This document shows, in pieces, positions 1 through 10,042 of a DNA stretch of 64,000 nt (position 1 is its first letter; each line of letters starts with the position of its first letter). A program made the position numbers and the translations under genes. The DNA is taken from positions 124,001 through 188,000 of the forward strand of contig JADJYG010000015.1 of NCBI GenBank assembly GCA_016719895.1. The letters are read 5' to 3'. This stretch comes from Saprospirales bacterium (lineage in GTDB: Bacteria; Bacteroidota; Bacteroidia; Chitinophagales; Saprospiraceae). The notes below the pieces were generated by a model. That model worked only from the letters and a program-made list of their open reading frames with translations, was not told the DNA's origin and made no database searches.

Positions 1-3000
1 TCGTATTCGTAGTAGTTGTTGAAAAAGTCGGAGCCCAGGCGGATGAACACCGTCAGCTGGGTGCTGTCGATCATTTCTTCCACGCGTTCGGCGTGCACAA
101 ACATTTTCAGCCGTTCGAATTGGCGCAAATCCATATTCAGGGTTTTAAATATGCCGCGCCCTTCGCAGTAGGGCAGGTTGCAAACGCCCATGGAAAGCGC
201 CTGTTCGTTTTGCAAAATATCGGGGAACGCGCCGACGGATTGTTCGCGCGAGATGCCATACGGGATTGTGTAATTGAACGGCGTACGCGCGGCATTTTCT
301 TCAATACTCACGGCGTTCACGTCGAACGCCACGCCGTCGGTGGGTTTCACGATATCCGAGGGGCAGCCGATGCGCTGGGTGTAGCGGCGCCACTGGTTGC
401 GGCCGAGTTCGAGTGTGGCAAAGCGGAAGGTGGTGCGTTCGTCGAAGCCGTTCCAGAACATACGCACGAAGCGGATGGACCGGAAATCCTGAATACCGCC
501 GATCGTTTGGCGTTTGTTGTGGTCGAGCGGCAGTTTGAAACGGTACCAGACGAAGCGGTCGCCGTTGCGGTCGAACACAACGGTATCGGTGATCAGCTCG
601 CGCAATTCGGGCGAATCGGTGTCGAGCCCCTCGATCTGAATGCCGTCATTGAACAGCACGTTGGTTTTTTTCAATTGTATTTTATAGCGAAAATAGGCTT
701 CGGTTTCATTCAGCGAGTTATCCCGGTTCAGGTCTTCCGCGTCGGGGTAATTGGTGGCGGAGGGGTTGAGGTTTTGGGTCTGGTTGGTGGGCGAGTTGCC
801 CTGGGGGCTGTTGAAACGGCGGTAGCGCTCGGTCAGGCCCGGGGTGGTAGCGTCGAATGCCGGATCGCGGAAGTAAATAAAGTTGTCGTTGGAGGGGTCG
901 GCCAGAATTGTGCTGACGGCATTGGGCGATAGCGAGGAGGCCATGATCGCATTCACCCAGGCGGCGAAAAAGTCCTTTTCCTGCTGGTCGTTCAGGCCGT
1001 CGAGGCCGAGGTCCTGCAGTTCGCGTTTGGCGGGGTCGTTGTCGAAGGCGTTCACGACGGGCGGCAAAACGGGTACGCGGCCCCAGCGGGTGTTGGCCGT
1101 GGCGCTGGGCCCGGTACCGGTGGGCAGGGCATTTTCGAAGAACTGGCGCGAGTCGCGCATGATGTCTTCGGAAATATTGCCCAGGTCGATATACATCGTG
1201 CCGTCTTTGGAAATGCCGGTGCCGTCTTTTTTGTCCATGTAGGGGTTGAGCATCCAGAATTCGATAAACTCGATATTGGCGGCTTCGAAGTCGTTGGTAT
1301 TCAGGCCTTTCATAAATCCGGCCCAACGGGTGGCCGGTTCGTCGAGTTCGCCGGTGGTGGTCAGGCCTTTGGAAAATCCGGGATAGCCGTCGGGCAGTTC
1401 GAAGTTGTAGGGGCCGCGTTCGCGGGGGAAGATGGTCACGTCGAGCGGGCGCAGGGCCGACTGTTCGAGCGGGGTGAGCTGGCGGTTGGGGAAAATGTCC
1501 TGAAACTGGATCAGGCGGGTGTAGGGGTTGTTGCCGTCCACCTGGTCGCGGGCGCTGGGGTCGGCGATATACCACGACAGGCGGGAGCGGTTGGCGCCCA
1601 GGGCGAGGCTGTCGGAAAGGTCCGATTCCGGAAACAGCGCCAGGTCGCCCTGCGGTACAGAGGCCAGTACCCAGCTGTTGGCCGGGTTGGCCAGCGGGAG
1701 GTTGGCGGTGCTGCCCTCAAAATCGTCGATATACACGATGCCGCCCTTTTCGCCGCTTTGGTTGATGGCGCGGTTGTGGCCGGGATCGAGCCAGGCCACT
1801 TCGGCCTGAGCATTGATGGACGAGGGTTCTTTGGTCTGGATGAGCGGCAACAGGTCTACCAGCCGGGTGATCCAGGGCGCTTCCTTCGAGATGCTGAAAT
1901 CCAGCCCGTACATTTTATTGTTGATCGGGTCGTCGCCGAAGTTCACTTTTTGGGTGAGCGGGCGTTCGAACAAATTCATAAACGTGGCGCCGATATTCAC
2001 GTCGCGGCTGAGGGCATAATCGAAGCGCGCGCCGAGCATGGTCCGGCTTTGAAACCCGAAGAGCGTGTTGTCCTCAAACGATACGTTTACGTTTTGGCCC
2101 GACTGCAGGATGGCGTCGTTCAGTATCTTTACCTTGCCGATATTGTAGTCGACGATATAGTCCTGCCCTTCGATCAATTGGCGTCCGCCGGCACTTACGC
2201 GCACCGAGCCTTGTGGCAGGTTGAAGGTATTGAGGGAGATTTCCGAATTGGTCGACGATTTATAAGACCCCCGGAGGGTGAAGCGGTTGAGTTGCTGAAA
2301 TTCGCGGGCCCGGAACAGCGTGGAATCGTACAACTGCGGGTAGGCATACCGCTTGATCACATCGTCTGGAGCACCGGCAGTCGACAGTTTGCCGGCCAGG
2401 TAACCGCCGAAGGGTTCGAGCACCGGGAACATGATGCGGCCGTTGCGCAGGTTGATGGTCAGGCCCGGCACGAAGTCGAAAATCCCGTCGGGGCCGGGGT
2501 CGCCCTGCAGGTTGAGCGTATCGAGGCGGAATAATTGCAGCAGCGGCACGTTGGCTACGCCGGGCGGCATGTCGTCGTTGTTCAAAAAGCGCTTCTGGCC
2601 GCGGCCCGGGTCTTCATAAAAAATATCGAACCGGAATTCCTGCGGGTCGACATTCACCGAACCCACGGAATACACGTTTTTCATCATCAGGTCCCAAATC
2701 GGATACCGGACGTTGGCCGTGGTGCTCTTGAGCATTTTTACAAACAACACATTCTGGTTCAGTGTGTCGGTGTTTACCACTTCGCTACTGAATTCCCCGA
2801 CTTTAAAAGGAATGCCGTTGTAGGTGTACTCGAGGGCGACACCCACCACCTGGTCGGGCTGCACGTTGAGGTTGATGCTGATGAAGCCGAGCTGGTCGTT
2901 GTAGGTGTATTCGGAAGGCGACAGCAGGCGCGCGCGCACTTTTTCAAAGTCGCGGATTTGCTGCAGGCCGAAGTTGTTTTTGAGCTTGGCCACTACTTTA

Positions 3001-4319
3001 TCCGAAAACCGCAGGGTGGAGTCCGTACCCAGTTCGCTGGCGATATCCGGGTACAGGCGGTTGCTCTGGTTGGTGGGCAGGCCGTCGCCCTTGATATCGA
3101 CAGGCGGCGCCGGCGTGGTGTAGTCGGGCCGGTCGGGCGTGGAGCCGTCGAGGTACGGGAGCGGCTCGCCGAGGTCCATGAGCGCCACGATATCGCGCAC
3201 GTCCTGGGTGGCGAGTTTGTCGTTGGTGATCCACACTTCCATCCGGGTGATGGTAAACAGCGACTGGGGCACCGGCAGGCAGCGCAGTGCGGGTTCGAAC
3301 TGGCTGCGGTTCCAGTGGCTGATGAGGAAGTGGCGGTTTTCGTCGTATTCGTCGATGGGTTTTTCATACACCTGGAGCTGGGAGCCGCCCTGCACGGACA
3401 TGGAGTTTTGGCGCGAGCGCTGTTGGGCTGCGAGCAGGGTCATGTTGAGGTGGCCGAACTTGAGCGCCGTTTTGAAGCCGAAGAGGTTTTGCGCACCCCG
3501 GATCAGGTTGGAGCGCAGCGGAAGCGATACGTTGCCGGCCTCGATGCCCTGGATGATTTCGTCCTCCGAAAACCCTTTGGTATCGTAGTTCAACTTCATC
3601 TGGTTGTCAAAATCGAAGGTTGCCTGGGTGTTGTAGTTGAAATTCAATTTGAGTTTTTCCCCGATTTGCCCCGCTGCGCTCATGTTGATGTCCATGTCGA
3701 AGTCGAAGTTGCCCGTTCGCTGTTGGCGCAGGGTGAGGATGGGGTTTTGGATTTTTTGGTAATCGAACCCGAAGGTGAGGTTGATATTGCCCTGCGGTTT
3801 GATGTCGACGTTGGTACCGCCGAACAGGCGGTCGATGAGGGAGGTTTTGACTTCAAACAGAGCGGCCGGGTCGGTAATGCCGCCAGAGCTCTTGGCGCTG
3901 CCCGATGCGGCGCCCTGGAGACGGTCAAAATATTCCTCTTGTTGCTTGCGGTCCCGCCAGGCCACATATTCATCGAAGGTCAGGTAGGTAGGCGCCCGGA
4001 AAAAGTCATCACCGATCTTTTCGGTGATGATATACATGTTGGTCTCGGGGTCGTACTCCACCTGTTGCTGCACCGGGCGGGGGTCCTTCAGATCGATCGG
4101 ATTGGGGTTTTGCTCGTTGATAAAATCGTCGTAACGCTCCTGCAGCGGCGGGAAGGTGTCGGCAGCGGCAAAGTAGCGCTCCGGCGCTATAGGCAGGATT
4201 TTATCCGGGTAGAAAAGCGTCAGGACGCTTTCCCGCACCTGTTTGGGATTAGAAAAGGCATACAGGGTAGCCAAACAAAGCAGTCCGGTCGTCGCAAGAA
4301 GGATGTTCTTCCTCGTCAT
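1..4319 (-). CDS. sprA: SprA, T9SS outer-membrane translocon (N-terminal part, runs off the window)
   Basis: SprA is the giant outer-membrane channel of the type IX secretion system, which exports proteins with C-terminal sorting domains and is needed for gliding in Bacteroidota. The minus frame is open from an ATG at 4319 to the window edge, about 1,439 codons of a family usually near 2,300-2,500 aa. It starts with a hydrophobic signal segment (NILLATTGLLCLATLYA). Residues near 90-120 read VEYDPETNMYIITEKIG and FRAPTYLTFDEYVAWR, a conserved SprA N-terminal pattern, and IKPQGNINLTFGFDYQ follows. The last visible residues, RLGSDFFNNYYEYE, also match SprA. Long open frames on the opposite strand are codon-bias shadows. 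The locus fits the many T9SS substrates in this window. Identification is confident; the 3' half is not visible. Confidence 0.93.
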   Translation of the reverse strand, partial: MTRKNILLATTGLLCLATLYAFSNPKQVRESVLTLFYPDKILPIAPERYFAAADTFPPLQERYDDFINEQNPNPIDLKDPRPVQQQVEYDPETNMYIITEKIGDDFFRAPTYLTFDEYVAWRDRKQQEEYFDRLQGAASGSAKSSGGITDPAALFEVKTSLIDRLFGGTNVDIKPQGNINLTFGFDYQKIQNPILTLRQQRTGNFDFDMDINMSAAGQIGEKLKLNFNYNTQATFDFDNQMKLNYDTKGFSEDEIIQGIEAGNVSLPLRSNLIRGAQNLFGFKTALKFGHLNMTLLAAQQRSRQNSMSVQGGSQLQVYEKPIDEYDENRHFLISHWNRSQFEPALRCLPVPQSLFTITRMEVWITNDKLATQDVRDIVALMDLGEPLPYLDGSTPDRPDYTTPAPPVDIKGDGLPTNQSNRLYPDIASELGTDSTLRFSDKVVAKLKNNFGLQQIRDFEKVRARLLSPSEYTYNDQLGFISINLNVQPDQVVGVALEYTYNGIPFKVGEFSSEVVNTDTLNQNVLFVKMLKSTTANVRYPIWDLMMKNVYSVGSVNVDPQEFRFDIFYEDPGRGQKRFLNNDDMPPGVANVPLLQLFRLDTLNLQGDPGPDGIFDFVPGLTINLRNGRIMFPVLEPFGGYLAGKLSTAGAPDDVIKRYAYPQLYDSTLFRAREFQQLNRFTLRGSYKSSTNSEISLNTFNLPQGSVRVSAGGRQLIEGQDYIVDYNIGKVKILNDAILQSGQNVNVSFEDNTLFGFQSRTMLGARFDYALSRDVNIGATFMNLFERPLTQKVNFGDDPINNKMYGLDFSISKEAPWITRLVDLLPLIQTKEPSSINAQAEVAWLDPGHNRAINQSGEKGGIVYIDDFEGSTANLPLANPANSWVLASVPQGDLALFPESDLSDSLALGANRSRLSWYIADPSARDQVDGNNPYTRLIQFQDIFPNRQLTPLEQSALRPLDVTIFPRERGPYNFELPDGYPGFSKGLTTTGELDEPATRWAGFMKGLNTNDFEAANIEFIEFWMLNPYMDKKDGTGISKDGTMYIDLGNISEDIMRDSRQFFENALPTGTGPSATANTRWGRVPVLPPVVNAFDNDPAKRELQDLGLDGLNDQQEKDFFAAWVNAIMASSLSPNAVSTILADPSNDNFIYFRDPAFDATTPGLTERYRRFNSPQGNSPTNQTQNLNPSATNYPDAEDLNRDNSLNETEAYFRYKIQLKKTNVLFNDGIQIEGLDTDSPELRELITDTVVFDRNGDRFVWYRFKLPLDHNKRQTIGGIQDFRSIRFVRMFWNGFDERTTFRFATLELGRNQWRRYTQRIGCPSDIVKPTDGVAFDVNAVSIEENAARTPFNYTIPYGISREQSVGAFPDILQNEQALSMGVCNLPYCEGRGIFKTLNMDLRQFERLKMFVHAERVEEMIDSTQLTVFIRLGSDFFNNYYEY

Positions 4320-4639
4320 GTTCAAAAAGCAGGTATGTAGAATTTGTTGGTCGGGACGTAAACACGCCATTGACGCCGCCGGCAGGCGCCGGGTTGCCTG
4401 AAAAGGTCAAAAAGGCGCGCGCCAAATGACGGCTACCCGACATAGCGAACATCGTGCCAAGGGTAGAGGGAATGCACCGTATGGATTACGGGTGGGGATT
4501 AAATTTGTGCCCCCCCCCCTTAAAGCGCCCTTCGGCAACGGCGCCAACACGCCTTTGTTTTTGGGAAGCCTTCTGGAAACCCTGGCGAGGTTTCATATGA
4601 CCAGCAGCGACTCCATGCCCCTCCGTTCTCTCCGTGAGC
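4320..4639. other. Intergenic stretch with a C10 tract
   Basis: This is the 5' flank of sprA. No gene is supported here. It holds a run of ten C at 4510-4519 and a short low-complexity stretch near 4618-4650 resembling other short repeats at gene borders. No clear TAnnTTTG element was found for sprA. Confidence 0.4.
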
Positions 4640-4848
4640 CTCTGCGGGGACGAATCTACACATGCCTGTCGCGTCAACGCCGCGATCTGCCTGGGTGGAT
4701 GCTGCCGGCGAATCAGTTCAAACGGGTGCACCGCTCGTTTATCGTTTCGGTGGACAAAATCGAATCCTATACCGCCGAAGCCATAGAGGCAAACGGCGCG
4801 TATATCCCCATCGGCAGGGGGTACCGGGATGTGTTGGAAGGCTTGTAA
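4640..4848 (+). pseudogene. LytTR DNA-binding domain remnant
   Basis: About 50 codons ending at the TAA at 4846-4848 match the C-terminal half of a LytTR DNA-binding domain: LPANQFKRVHRSFIVSV, then IESYTAEAIEANGAYIPIGR and YRDVLEGL. LytTR domains are normally about 100 aa and sit at the C-terminus of a response regulator. The frame upstream (back to an ATG at 4426) encodes only low-complexity sequence with the C10 tract, and no receiver domain is present. Only a hint of the preceding LytTR strand (IYTCLS) can be made out. I read this as the 3' relic of a regulator deleted upstream. A very short expressed protein cannot be excluded. Confidence 0.6.
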
Positions 4849-4904
4849 GCGGGGGAGCAAAACTGCATAGAAAGCTTTGCGCGACTACGTTGCAGACTTA
4901 CTTT

Positions 4905-4932
4905 TTGATCAACGTATTCCCCCGTATCTTTG
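4905..4932 (+). promoter_or_regulatory. Bacteroidota-type promoter for the haloperoxidase-like gene
   Basis: TTG at 4905-4907, a 17-bp spacer, then TATCTTTG at 4925-4932, a full match to the TAnnTTTG -7 element. Transcription would start near 4940, 35-40 nt before the chosen ATG. This argues against the longer reading frame whose first ATG is at 4877. Confidence 0.65.
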
Positions 4933-4975
4933 GGCGGTTCTGCTGCCTGATTCAACAGCCGGATTGCCCGCGCAC

Positions 4976-7132
4976 ATGTACCACTTGTCTGTAATACGAT
5001 TCGCCGCGCTTGTGCTCCTTGCGCTTTGTAGCCAACCGCTTAACGCCCAGCACACCATCGCGCGCGAATGGAACGGGGCTTTGTTGCAAACCATACAAGA
5101 GGACCTCGCCCGGCCTCCCGTGCAGGCGCGCAACATCTTTCACTTCTCCGTGGCCCTTTACGATGCCTGGGCAGCCTACGACGGCGAAGCCTCCACCTAC
5201 CTGCTCGGAAAAACCGTGGACGGTTACACCTGCCCATTCAGTGGAATTGCCCAACCAGCCGATGTGGAGGCAGCGCGCCAGGAAGCCATCAGTTTCGCCG
5301 CCTACCGCTTACTGTCGGCCCGTTTTACGCATTCGCCTCAAAGCACCGGAGCGGTGTACCGTTTTCGTGAAATTATGAAAACGCACGGTTACGATTTCCG
5401 TAATTATTCCTTCGACTATTCTTCCGGATCGCCGGCAGCCCTCGGCAACTACATCGCCCAATGTATCCTGCAGCTGGGCGTAACGGATGGAGCCAACGAA
5501 ACCAATAACTACCTGGACCACCAATATCACCCCGTAAACCCGCACCTGGAAGTGGTGTCGCCCGGCCCGGGAAAAGTAGCCGACCCCAACCACTGGCAAC
5601 CCCTCAAACTGAACCGCGCCATCGACCTGGACGGCTACCCCATGCTCGAGTGCCGGTGCCTGGGGCGCCCGTTTGCGTCGCTCATCGACACAGTGCACGA
5701 AAAAGGCCGCCGGTTTACGGGCACTCAAACCTTCCAGGGTTCCGACTGGAGCCGCGTAAAGCCCTTTGCCCTTAAAAAGCAGGAACAGAAAATCTGCCGC
5801 CGCGACGAACAGGAATACCGGCTCTACTACGATCCCGGCGCAGCCTTTTTCCCGCGCCTCGATACGCTCAAAGGCGACGGCACGTCGAAGGAATACCAAT
5901 GGAATTTTACCCTGGTAGCCGCCTGGTCGGCCTTGCTCAACCCCGACGATACCACGCGTTGGGACGTATCCCCCCGCAGTATGGGCAATGTGCAACGCTA
6001 CCCCCGGAGCTTGGCTGAACTGCGCGACTTTTACGATCTTAATACCGGGCGCGACCCGGGCGCCGGCTATGCCCTCAACCCCCGCACCGGGCAGCCTTAC
6101 ACCCCCCAGGTGGTACCGCGCGGCGATTTTATCCGCGCGGCGGTGCAGTATTGGGCCGAAGGCCCTGACGCCGAAACCACACCCGGGCATTGGTTGGCGC
6201 TATTGAATTACGTCAGTGACCAACCCGGCCTGATAAAAAAATTCAATGGCAAGGGCCGCCCGATGACCGACCTGGAATGGGATATCAAGGCTTGTTTTGT
6301 ACTCGGCGGCGCCCTGCATGACGCCGCCATCGCAGCGTGGGGCGTCAAAGGATGGTACGACGGAGTCCGGCCTATCACTGCCCTGCGCTACCTGGCTGCA
6401 CGCGGCCAAAGCACGAACCGCAAACTGCCGTCTTATCATCCGGCAGGCATTCCGCTCCTGCCCGGACGCATCGAATTGGTGAAAAAGGGCGATCCCTTGG
6501 CCGGGCCCCGAAATGCCAACGCCGGCAAAATCAAGTTTTACGCCTGGAAAGGGCCGTTTGCGGTGAACGATTCAAAAAGCCAAACAGCCGGAGTAGGCTG
6601 GATACTGGCCGAAAACTGGTATCCTTACCAACCCAAAACGTTTATTACCCCGCCCTATGGCGGTTTTGTTTCCGGGCATGCCGCCCTCTCCCATTCGGCA
6701 GCGGAAGCCCTTAGCTTGCTGACGGGCGATACCTGTTTCCCCGGCGGTTTGGGCGCGTTTACCGTATATGCCGACAACCAATTTCTGCGCATCGAAAAAG
6801 GCCCCAGCGTAAATGTTCCCCTGCAATGGGCCACTTATCGCGACGCCGCCGACCAGGCAAGCCTGTCCCGCGTCTGGAGCGGCGCCAATGCGCCTTTCGA
6901 CGATATACCCGGGCGGCTAATCGGCGTCAGTACCGGAACAGCCGCGTTCCAGTTGGCCAAAACGTATTTTTACAAAGACCGTGATCTCGACGGTTTTCTC
7001 AGTTTCGAAGACTGCGACGACAACAACGCTGCCGTGCATCCCGGCGCCGCAGAACAATGCGACGGGATGGACAACGACTGCAACGGGAACGTCGACGACC
7101 GGACGCCGCCCTGCGGCGGAGGCGGCCAGTAA
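4976..7132 (+). CDS. Secreted vanadium-dependent haloperoxidase-like protein with MopE-type metal-binding tail
   Basis: Predicted secreted protein of 718 aa with a clear signal peptide (FAALVLLALCSQPLNAQ). The body matches the PAP2/vanadium haloperoxidase superfamily: GVRPITALR, then PPYGGFVSGHAALSHSAAEA (the P..SGHA phosphate/vanadate-binding motif), then SRVWSGANAPFDDIPG in place of the usual SR...H..D motif. After this catalytic-type domain comes a C-terminal module, DRDLDGFLSFEDCDDNNAAV and QCDGMDNDCNGNVDD, which is the Asp/Asn/Cys-rich 'putative metal-binding motif' seen in MopE and many myxobacterial surface proteins. There is no T9SS sorting domain. The ATG at 4976 is chosen because the signal peptide begins there and the promoter lies just upstream. 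Substrate (halide oxidation or phosphatase) cannot be told from sequence alone. Confidence 0.8.
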   Translation: MYHLSVIRFAALVLLALCSQPLNAQHTIAREWNGALLQTIQEDLARPPVQARNIFHFSVALYDAWAAYDGEASTYLLGKTVDGYTCPFSGIAQPADVEAARQEAISFAAYRLLSARFTHSPQSTGAVYRFREIMKTHGYDFRNYSFDYSSGSPAALGNYIAQCILQLGVTDGANETNNYLDHQYHPVNPHLEVVSPGPGKVADPNHWQPLKLNRAIDLDGYPMLECRCLGRPFASLIDTVHEKGRRFTGTQTFQGSDWSRVKPFALKKQEQKICRRDEQEYRLYYDPGAAFFPRLDTLKGDGTSKEYQWNFTLVAAWSALLNPDDTTRWDVSPRSMGNVQRYPRSLAELRDFYDLNTGRDPGAGYALNPRTGQPYTPQVVPRGDFIRAAVQYWAEGPDAETTPGHWLALLNYVSDQPGLIKKFNGKGRPMTDLEWDIKACFVLGGALHDAAIAAWGVKGWYDGVRPITALRYLAARGQSTNRKLPSYHPAGIPLLPGRIELVKKGDPLAGPRNANAGKIKFYAWKGPFAVNDSKSQTAGVGWILAENWYPYQPKTFITPPYGGFVSGHAALSHSAAEALSLLTGDTCFPGGLGAFTVYADNQFLRIEKGPSVNVPLQWATYRDAADQASLSRVWSGANAPFDDIPGRLIGVSTGTAAFQLAKTYFYKDRDLDGFLSFEDCDDNNAAVHPGAAEQCDGMDNDCNGNVDDRTPPCGGGGQ

Positions 7133-7190
7133 TACTGTGCTTTACCGTCAACTTACGACGAAGATCATCTTGCCTGAAAATCTCCCGCTT

Positions 7191-9986
7191 ATGTTTAAAA
7201 TAACTCAACTCCTGCTCTGCCTTTTTGGGACAGCCGTTCCCGCTTTTGCACAAAACGCCTGGCATCTTAATCTGCCCGGCGCGCCACTTTCCAACACCTT
7301 TTGCGGCCTCGGCTTCGAGGGCGACCGGTACCTGGTACACACGCATGCCAGCATTTACGAGCTGGACCATCTCGGCGCCGTCACCGGAAACATCCGCCTG
7401 GCCAACGGCCCGCTGCTCTGGACCTCCGTCGTCAAACGAACAACTGTGCCCGATGGCCATCCATATTTTCTGGTTGCCCGCCGGCCGGTTTCGCAGTCGC
7501 CCACCTACTCCCTGGCGGAATACCGCCCCGGAACGGGCTTTGTCAACGAACAACAGGTGCCCGACAGCCTCGGCTCTATCTCAGGCCAGCGCCCGCTGCT
7601 CGTGGACCTGCCCGACGGGTCGTTTTTGGCCATCGGCAGAAAGTTCTACCGGAAAATGACCTATTCGCCGGCCACCGGGTTTAGCCAGGTGTGGGCTCGG
7701 CCGCTCGGCATGGCGGCAACGGCGGTACTGCCGTTCAACAATACCCTGATCCTTACTGATGCCGCGGGATACGTGACAGCCCTGGATGAAAACGGCAACC
7801 TGCTCTGGACGAAACACCACGGAATTGCGTTTCGCGGCATAGCCGCTGCCCCGGTCGGGTTCATCGCCTGCGGCCAAACATCAGGTGGCAAGGCAACAGT
7901 GATTCGCCTCGATGCCAACGGCGACGAAATCTGGCGCAAGGAAACTACCGACAACGACTATTTTGCCATTGTGGCTGCCGCCGCCGGCACGTTCAGCGTC
8001 ACCGGCCAATCCACCGCCGGCTCGATCGTACTGGCCAGCCTGAGCAGCGCCGGCGAGGTACTGTGGAAAAAAGATTATGGCCTGGGTACCGGCATTCGCC
8101 TGCTGGAAGCCCCCGGCGGCGGTTTTGTGCTGGCTGCCCAGGGGATCGCCCCCTCCGGCCTGCGCCTTATCAATACCGACGATAGAGGCCAAACGCCGCC
8201 GCTTGAAAATGCCCAGATCAGCGAGCGCCGCATCAGCACCAGCGCCATACAGGCCACGCTGTTGCCCTCCGCCGCACTGTTTTTCGACGGGAGTGGCGCC
8301 AGTTTTATCAGCATTCCCGACAGTGCAGCCACGATGTTATCGTTTGCGCCCTGGTTCGGCGGCATCGTTGCGCAGGGCGATTTATACGTAGCCGCGGCAA
8401 ACTATCCGGGTTTTTACACGGACTTTCGCACGGGGCTGGCCAACGGGTCGCCGCGCGATTTCCGGCAGGTATGGGCGGCCAGCCGCGACGCGATCAACCA
8501 CCTGCGCTTCGACTTCGGCGCCGACAAAACCCTTGACGATCCGGTGCCCTTCGACCTGCTCACCTGGCCGGGTAAAGGCAACCCCTATCTGCGCCACAAC
8601 CTCGACTTCACACCGGTGGAAACCGCCTCGGGCCTGTTCCCGGCGCCCTTTGTGGACGCCAACAACGACGGCATATACAACGTGTATGACGGCGATTACC
8701 CCCGCATCAAGGGCGATATCATGGCCTGGTGGGCGCTCACCGACAGCACCCTGCACAACCAGTCGTACGGCCGCGTCATGGGCCTGGACCTCCAGGTATC
8801 GGCGTATGCCTATGATTGCCCGCAGACCGGATCGGTCGAACGGTCGGTTTTTGCCGATTTTGAGATCGTCAACCGCTTCCAGACCGATTATCAAGGCACC
8901 TACATGGGCTTTTTTACCGACGTTGACCTGGGCTGCCAGGAAGACGACCTTCTCGGCTCCCTGCCGGCCGAAGACGCCTATTATGTGTATAATCAGGATG
9001 CCGTCGACAGCAACTGCGTAGCCAATATCCACGGTTTCGGCGCCAATATTCCGATGCAATCCATTGCCCTCCTCAACCGGCGTCTCGATCATTTTATGTA
9101 TTATCAAAGTCCGATCGCCGGCACCCCGCTGCCGGCTACTACCGACCCCGCTCTGCCATCCGAGTTTTACCGGTTGTTGCAGGGATTCTGGCGCGACGGC
9201 ACGCCACTCACCACAGGCGGAAGCGGCTACAACCCCGCCAGCACCGATACCGTTCGCTACGCGTTCCCGGGCAATCCTGCCGATTCGCAGGGCTGGTCCA
9301 TGTGTACGGCGCCCCAGCCCTACGCCGACCGGCGCCTGCTCGGCTCGCATGGCCCGTTTGCGTTTGCGGCTGGCGATACCTTCCTGGTGCAGGTGGCGTT
9401 CACGTTCCACCCGGATATCCCGCACCCGTGCCCCGATATTTCCGGGCAGGTAAAAGCCAACATAGCGCAAATCCGGCAATGGAAAAACGCCGGTACTTTG
9501 GACAACGGCGTCGACCTCGGGCAGGTGGTGGTCATTGCGCCGGGGCAAACGATACAGCTTCAGGCCAGCGTGCCGGGCGCGCTGTCGTACCTGTGGTCGA
9601 CTGGCGAAACGACGGCAAGTATAAGCGTCAGCGGGCCGGGGCAATACACCGTCACCGTGACGGCGCCGACGGGTTGTCGGTTGGAGGAAAATGTACTGGT
9701 TCAGCTGGGTTCGGGCGCGGGTGTGCCGGCGGCAGCTATCCCATGGTCGGTGCAGCCCAATCCGGCCAGGGCATTTACCCTGGTGACCTGCGCCGGCTGC
9801 GCCGAAAACGCATCGTATCAGGCTGTACTGCGCAATGCCCAAGGCATGCTGTTGCAGCAGGCCGCCGGCGCCGGCAAGGCGTTCCGCCTGGACCTGAGTA
9901 GCTTCCCAGCCGGATTTTACTGGCTGGAGCTTTGGCAGGGCGGGCAGTTTTTGGGAAATAAAAAACTGGTTTTGGTTGGCTATTAG
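7191..9986 (+). CDS. T9SS type A sorting domain protein with propeller-like N-terminus
   Basis: Secreted protein of 931 aa. It has a signal peptide (LLLCLFGTAVPAFAQ), then about 350 residues with repeated blades such as YVTALDENGNLLWTKHHG, typical of PQQ/quinoprotein-like beta-propellers. The central part, with DANNDGIYNVYDGDYP and GTYMGFFTDVDLGCQEDD, is a pattern often seen in large Bacteroidota surface proteins. Near residue 820 a short Ig-like stretch (SYLWSTGETTASISVSGPG) precedes a T9SS C-terminal sorting domain (WSVQPNPARAF, then FPAGFYWLELWQGGQF and KKLVLVGY). It lies 58 bp after the haloperoxidase-like gene and may share its transcript. The ligand or role is unknown; export by the SprA system is the supported inference. 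Confidence 0.8.
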   Translation: MFKITQLLLCLFGTAVPAFAQNAWHLNLPGAPLSNTFCGLGFEGDRYLVHTHASIYELDHLGAVTGNIRLANGPLLWTSVVKRTTVPDGHPYFLVARRPVSQSPTYSLAEYRPGTGFVNEQQVPDSLGSISGQRPLLVDLPDGSFLAIGRKFYRKMTYSPATGFSQVWARPLGMAATAVLPFNNTLILTDAAGYVTALDENGNLLWTKHHGIAFRGIAAAPVGFIACGQTSGGKATVIRLDANGDEIWRKETTDNDYFAIVAAAAGTFSVTGQSTAGSIVLASLSSAGEVLWKKDYGLGTGIRLLEAPGGGFVLAAQGIAPSGLRLINTDDRGQTPPLENAQISERRISTSAIQATLLPSAALFFDGSGASFISIPDSAATMLSFAPWFGGIVAQGDLYVAAANYPGFYTDFRTGLANGSPRDFRQVWAASRDAINHLRFDFGADKTLDDPVPFDLLTWPGKGNPYLRHNLDFTPVETASGLFPAPFVDANNDGIYNVYDGDYPRIKGDIMAWWALTDSTLHNQSYGRVMGLDLQVSAYAYDCPQTGSVERSVFADFEIVNRFQTDYQGTYMGFFTDVDLGCQEDDLLGSLPAEDAYYVYNQDAVDSNCVANIHGFGANIPMQSIALLNRRLDHFMYYQSPIAGTPLPATTDPALPSEFYRLLQGFWRDGTPLTTGGSGYNPASTDTVRYAFPGNPADSQGWSMCTAPQPYADRRLLGSHGPFAFAAGDTFLVQVAFTFHPDIPHPCPDISGQVKANIAQIRQWKNAGTLDNGVDLGQVVVIAPGQTIQLQASVPGALSYLWSTGETTASISVSGPGQYTVTVTAPTGCRLEENVLVQLGSGAGVPAAAIPWSVQPNPARAFTLVTCAGCAENASYQAVLRNAQGMLLQQAAGAGKAFRLDLSSFPAGFYWLELWQGGQFLGNKKLVLVGY

Positions 9987-10042
9987 CGCGTGTTGTGGAT
10001 GTTCTTACCTTAGCCCCGGGTATTTAAAACGCAAACTAAGCC

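Noticed and set aside
2535..4340. Long plus-strand open frame opposite sprA (601 codons), with others at 93-932 and 1758-2534
   Set aside because: They lie antisense to a clear SprA frame, have no family features and reflect GC-biased third positions.
8382..9842. Minus-strand open frame of 486 codons inside the T9SS gene
   Set aside because: Composition is Arg/Gly/His-rich with no motifs; the plus strand encodes a complete signal peptide to sorting domain protein.
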